From Planctomycetota bacterium (GTDB lineage: Bacteria; Planctomycetota; Planctomycetia; Pirellulales; UBA1268): a stretch of 7,199 nt of DNA. The translations under genes and the position numbers were made by a program. The notes beneath the pieces were generated by a model. The model ran no database searches. It worked only from the letters and a program-made list of their open reading frames with translations, and was not told the DNA's origin. Shown here in pieces: positions 4,647 to 7,199 of this stretch. The stretch covers positions 1-7,199 of the forward strand of contig JAQBZA010000164.1 in NCBI GenBank assembly GCA_027622795.1, given 5' to 3'. The stretch's first letter is position 1, and every line of letters begins with the position of its first letter.

Positions 4647-6005
4647 CTCGAGAAACTCAGGATTATTTTTACGATCCCGGAGCTGCGGCAGAAGATTCTG
4701 CTCACGCTTGGCCTCTTGGCGATCTACCGGGTCGGCTGGCAGGTGCCTCTCCCGATCGTTGATCCGAAGGCGATGACCGCCTTTGCCGAGCAGTCGGAGG
4801 GCGTTGCCGACCTACTCAAAACAGTGGCTGTGTTTTCGGCCAGTCAGCTTTCCCAGGCCACCATCTTCGGCCTGGGAATCATGCCGTACATTTCAGCCTC
4901 AATTATCTTTCAGCTCCTTGGCACGGTATGGCCGCCCTTGGAACGGCTGCAGAAGGAAGGGGAGGCGGGGCGCAAAAAGATCAACGAATACACCCGCTAT
5001 GCGACCGTATTTGTTTGCCTGCTCCAGAGCTGGGCGTATGTGGCCTTTTTGTCCTCGACTCGAGTCGGGGAGATGTCGCTCATCCAATCAGATTTCCTCG
5101 TCGATGGCAGGCTACCATTCATCTGGCAACTGGTGGCGGTGCTAACCATGACGGCCGGTACGATCTTCCTGATGTGGCTCGGTGAGCAGATCGATGAGTT
5201 TGGGATTGGCAACGGCATCAGCCTCCTGATCATGGCCGGGATTCTGGCCGGTATGCCGAGCGCCTTGATTGAGTTGGGTGCCGACACGACTTGGGAGCTC
5301 GGCGGAGGCGGCGGCAAGATGGGTATCGAGACACTGCTCGTACTCGCCGCGCTCTTCGTGAGTGTGGTGGCGGGCGTGGTGTTTATGACGCAGGGGCAGC
5401 GAAGAATTCCGACCCAGAGTGCCAAGCATGTGCGGGGCCGCCGTGTCTATGGAGGCACTCGCCAGTATCTGCCGCTGCGGGTGAATCAGGCCGGTGTGAT
5501 GCCGATCATCTTTGCCAGTTCGCTGCTCCTGTTTCCGCAGATGATTTTTCAGTACCTTGCGGGAGCCTATCCGGGCAGTTCGATTCTGGCGTCGCTTCAA
5601 GATTCATTCACGCGGGGCCAATCGTTGCTTTATAACGTGCTTTATGTGCTGCTGATCTACTTCTTCTGCTATTTCTGGACGGCAATCACCTTTAATCCCA
5701 AGGAGATGGCCGACAATCTCAAGAATTTTGGGGCCTTCATTCCGGGCTACCGGCCGGGCAAGCGAACTGCTGACTACCTTGAACGTGTCATGGAGCGGAT
5801 TACCTACGTCGGGGCGGCATTTCTGTCGCTGGTGGCCGTCATTCCTACGATCATCAGCGGAGCTTTGGGAATCCCCGCCCAAATCGCGAGTTTCTACGGC
5901 GGCACGGGGCTGCTGATTGCCGTCAGCGTCGCATTTGACCTGGTGCAGAAGATAGACAGCCATCTTGTGATGCGGAATTACACGGGGCTCCTCGAGAAGA
6001 ACTAG
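4644..6005 (+). CDS. secY: Protein translocase channel subunit SecY
   Basis: SecY forms the membrane channel for exported and inner-membrane proteins, working with SecE, SecG, SecA and docked ribosomes. The 453-residue product has about ten hydrophobic segments (roughly 17-35, 73-92, 117-137, 158-179, 186-208, 228-248, 283-305, 328-350, 387-406, 410-432). Family signatures are present: GLGIMPYISASIIFQLL (76-92), QKEGEAGRKKINEYTRYAT, GEQIDEFGIGNGISLLI (180-196), the basic cytosolic loop QGQRRIPTQ (250-258), FNPKEMADNLK and PGYRPGKRTADYLE in the SecA/ribosome-facing loop, and MRNYTGLLEKN at the end. A Gly run (220-224) lies in the external loop before segment 6. GTG start; adk follows after 17 bases. 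Confidence 0.98.
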   Translation: MLEKLRIIFTIPELRQKILLTLGLLAIYRVGWQVPLPIVDPKAMTAFAEQSEGVADLLKTVAVFSASQLSQATIFGLGIMPYISASIIFQLLGTVWPPLERLQKEGEAGRKKINEYTRYATVFVCLLQSWAYVAFLSSTRVGEMSLIQSDFLVDGRLPFIWQLVAVLTMTAGTIFLMWLGEQIDEFGIGNGISLLIMAGILAGMPSALIELGADTTWELGGGGGKMGIETLLVLAALFVSVVAGVVFMTQGQRRIPTQSAKHVRGRRVYGGTRQYLPLRVNQAGVMPIIFASSLLLFPQMIFQYLAGAYPGSSILASLQDSFTRGQSLLYNVLYVLLIYFFCYFWTAITFNPKEMADNLKNFGAFIPGYRPGKRTADYLERVMERITYVGAAFLSLVAVIPTIISGALGIPAQIASFYGGTGLLIAVSVAFDLVQKIDSHLVMRNYTGLLEKN

Positions 6006-6022
6006 CCGTCCGTGGATCGTTG

Positions 6023-6607
6023 ATGCGGATCATCCTGATCGGACCTCCCGGAGCGGGCAAAGGCACGCAGTGTCAGCGGCTCGTCGAGTATCTCAAGGTG
6101 CCGCATCTCTCAACCGGAGAAATGCTGCGCGCGGCCATTCGGGCAGGTACGCCGGAGGGGATCACGGCCAAAGAGTACATGGAGCATGGGCAGCTCGTGC
6201 CCGACTCCTTGGTGCTTGCGATGGTGACCAAGCGGCTTGAGACGCCAGATTGCCGCTCCGGGTGCCTCCTTGACGGCTTTCCGAGAACGCTTCCTCAGGC
6301 GGAAATGCTTGATGACCTTCTCGAGCGTCGGGCGATGACTGTTGATGGTGTTATCGAACTCGCCGTGCCCCGCGATGAGCTCATCCGCCGAATGCTGGCC
6401 CGCAAACGGGCCGACGATAATCCAGAGGTTTTTTCCAAGCGAATCGTCAGCTTTGAGACCCAGACTGCCCCGCTCCTCGACTACTACGCCCGCCAGGGAA
6501 AACTGGCCAGCATCGATGGTTTGGGCGCTGCCGACGAGATTTTTGGTCGGGTGAGAGAAGCCGTGGAGCAATTTGAGAGGCGGTCGGCGGCCCCTGGGGG
6601 TCGCTGA
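6023..6607 (+). CDS. adk: Adenylate kinase, short-LID form
   Basis: Adenylate kinase catalyses ATP + AMP to 2 ADP in the cytosol. The 194-residue product has the P-loop GPPGAGKGT (7-15, Lys13), the AMP-binding STGEMLRAAI (Arg36), and the DGFPRT motif (84-89, Arg88). Where E. coli-type enzymes carry a long LID, this one has only MLARKRADDNPEVFSKRI (124-141), so it is the short-LID type seen in UMP-CMP kinases and eukaryotic AK1; no zinc cysteines are present in that region. The arginines at 122-123, 127, 129 and 140 are candidates for the phosphate-binding set. I chose ATG 6023 (MRIILIGPPG) over the adjacent TTG 6020; the SD is weak (GGA at 6014-6016). secY-adk-map order is classical. Confidence 0.95.
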   Translation: MRIILIGPPGAGKGTQCQRLVEYLKVPHLSTGEMLRAAIRAGTPEGITAKEYMEHGQLVPDSLVLAMVTKRLETPDCRSGCLLDGFPRTLPQAEMLDDLLERRAMTVDGVIELAVPRDELIRRMLARKRADDNPEVFSKRIVSFETQTAPLLDYYARQGKLASIDGLGAADEIFGRVREAVEQFERRSAAPGGR

Positions 6608-6610
6608 TCG
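6581..6610 (+). terminator. 13-bp hairpin covering the adk stop codon, possible terminator or processing site
   Basis: Bases 6581-6593 pair with 6598-6610, a 13-bp stem with three G-U pairs and a CTGG loop. The adk TGA (6605-6607) lies in the 3' arm. Downstream is GAATTTGGAG, with only three T in a row, so intrinsic termination would be weak. The sequence also shows a TATACT box 41 bases later, which would fit a partial transcription break before map. Confidence 0.45.
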
Positions 6611-6650
6611 GAATTTGGAGCTCACCCGCTGCACGGTTCGGCGGATCACC

Positions 6651-6656
6651 TATACT
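6651..6656 (+). promoter_or_regulatory. Possible -10 box upstream of map
   Basis: TATACT is one base from the sigma-70 consensus and would start transcription near 6663, about 26 bases before the map GTG. No TTGACA-like -35 box is present at the normal 16-18 base spacing, so this is only a weak candidate. Confidence 0.2.
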
Positions 6657-6688
6657 TGTGGAAAACCTCGAACGGAATTGTTCATCCA

Positions 6689-7199
6689 GTGGTGAATCTA
6701 CGCTCTGACCGTGAGATTGCCGCCATGCGGCGGGCCGGCCTCCTTGTGTGGGCTGCCCATCAACTCGTCAAATCGCTGGTGCGGCCTGGCATCACGACCG
6801 GCGAGATCGATGCAGCCGTGGAGCGATTCTTTGCCGAAAAGGGCGCAGTGCCTCTCTTTAAAGGCGTGCCGGGCAAGATCCCCTTCCCAGCTGTTTGCTG
6901 CATGTCGGTAAACGATGAAGTCGTCCATGGTATTCCTGGTCGGCGGGTGTTACTTGATGGCGATGTCGTGAGCATTGACACTGGCTGCAAGATTGGTGGC
7001 TGGTGCGGTGATTCGGCCGTCACGTACCCGGTTGGCGACATCTCCCCAGACGTCCGCCGGCTGCTCGACTGCACCTCAGGCGTACTCGATCTGGCGATCC
7101 AACTGATGGGGAGTCGCAACCGCTGGAGCGACGTTGCCGCCGAAATGGCCAAGTACGTCCGGGACCACGGATTTTCCGTGGTCGAGAACTTCGTTGGGC
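6689..7199 (+). CDS. map: Methionine aminopeptidase type I, 3'-truncated by the window edge
   Basis: This metal-dependent peptidase removes the initiator methionine from new proteins. The frame is open to the window end, giving 170 residues of an expected 250 or so. Seen are REIAAMRRAGLLVW, VRPGITTGEIDAAVE, FPAVCCMSVNDEVVHGIPG (substrate-binding His80) and VSIDTGCKIGGWCGDSAVT, with the first two metal ligands Asp97 and Asp108 (numbers from GTG 6689, matching the E. coli positions). The remaining ligands (one His, two Glu) lie beyond the edge. Start is uncertain: GTG 6689 and GTG 6692 are adjacent, and TTG 6656 is possible; GGAA at 6674-6677 favours 6689 but is rather distant. No N-terminal zinc-finger extension is seen. 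In this lineage infA would be expected next. Confidence 0.93.
   Translation, partial: MVNLRSDREIAAMRRAGLLVWAAHQLVKSLVRPGITTGEIDAAVERFFAEKGAVPLFKGVPGKIPFPAVCCMSVNDEVVHGIPGRRVLLDGDVVSIDTGCKIGGWCGDSAVTYPVGDISPDVRRLLDCTSGVLDLAIQLMGSRNRWSDVAAEMAKYVRDHGFSVVENFVG

Noticed and set aside
5631..5636. TATAAC promoter-like box inside secY
   Set aside because: No -35 partner at proper spacing, and the bases are explained by coding for the Leu-Tyr-Asn at the start of segment 8.

Overview
The window is a stretch of a bacterial ribosomal-protein super-operon (end of the S10 block, the spc block, then secY-adk-map). All genes are on the + strand and packed with little spacing. The order is rpsQ (5' end cut off by the window) - rplN - rplX - rplE - rpsN - rpsH - rplF - rplR - rpsE - rplO - secY - adk - map (3' end cut off). 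No tRNA, rRNA, mobile element, CRISPR array or defence-type gene is visible, and I see no undescribed system. The interest is in small regulatory structures and lineage-specific protein tails.

The DNA is GC-rich. The proteins look like those of a free-living bacterium outside the Proteobacteria, and a planctomycete is my best guess. The reasons are the missing rpmD (L30) between rpsE and rplO, the short zinc-ribbon S14, a four-cysteine L24, a short-LID adenylate kinase without zinc cysteines, and extra tails on S17, L5 and L15. The assignment is inference from protein style and gene content, not from a database match.

Layout: 1-1017 holds rpsQ-rplN-rplX, translationally coupled by ATGA and TGATG stop/start overlaps. 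1018-3372 holds rplE, rpsN, rpsH, rplF and rplR, separated by short leaders, most with a clear Shine-Dalgarno (SD) sequence; rplR has none. 3373-4562 holds rpsE (GTG start) and rplO. 4563-4643 is a spacer with a strong GC-rich hairpin just before the secY ribosome site. 4644-6005 is secY (GTG start), 6023-6607 is adk, and the start of map follows near 6689 after a 13-bp hairpin that covers the adk stop codon.

Together the genes supply small- and large-subunit proteins, the SecY channel through which ribosomes export membrane and secreted proteins, the kinase that balances adenine nucleotides, and the peptidase that removes the initiator methionine from new chains. They form one growth-linked expression unit. 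No intergenic stretch exceeds 90 bases.
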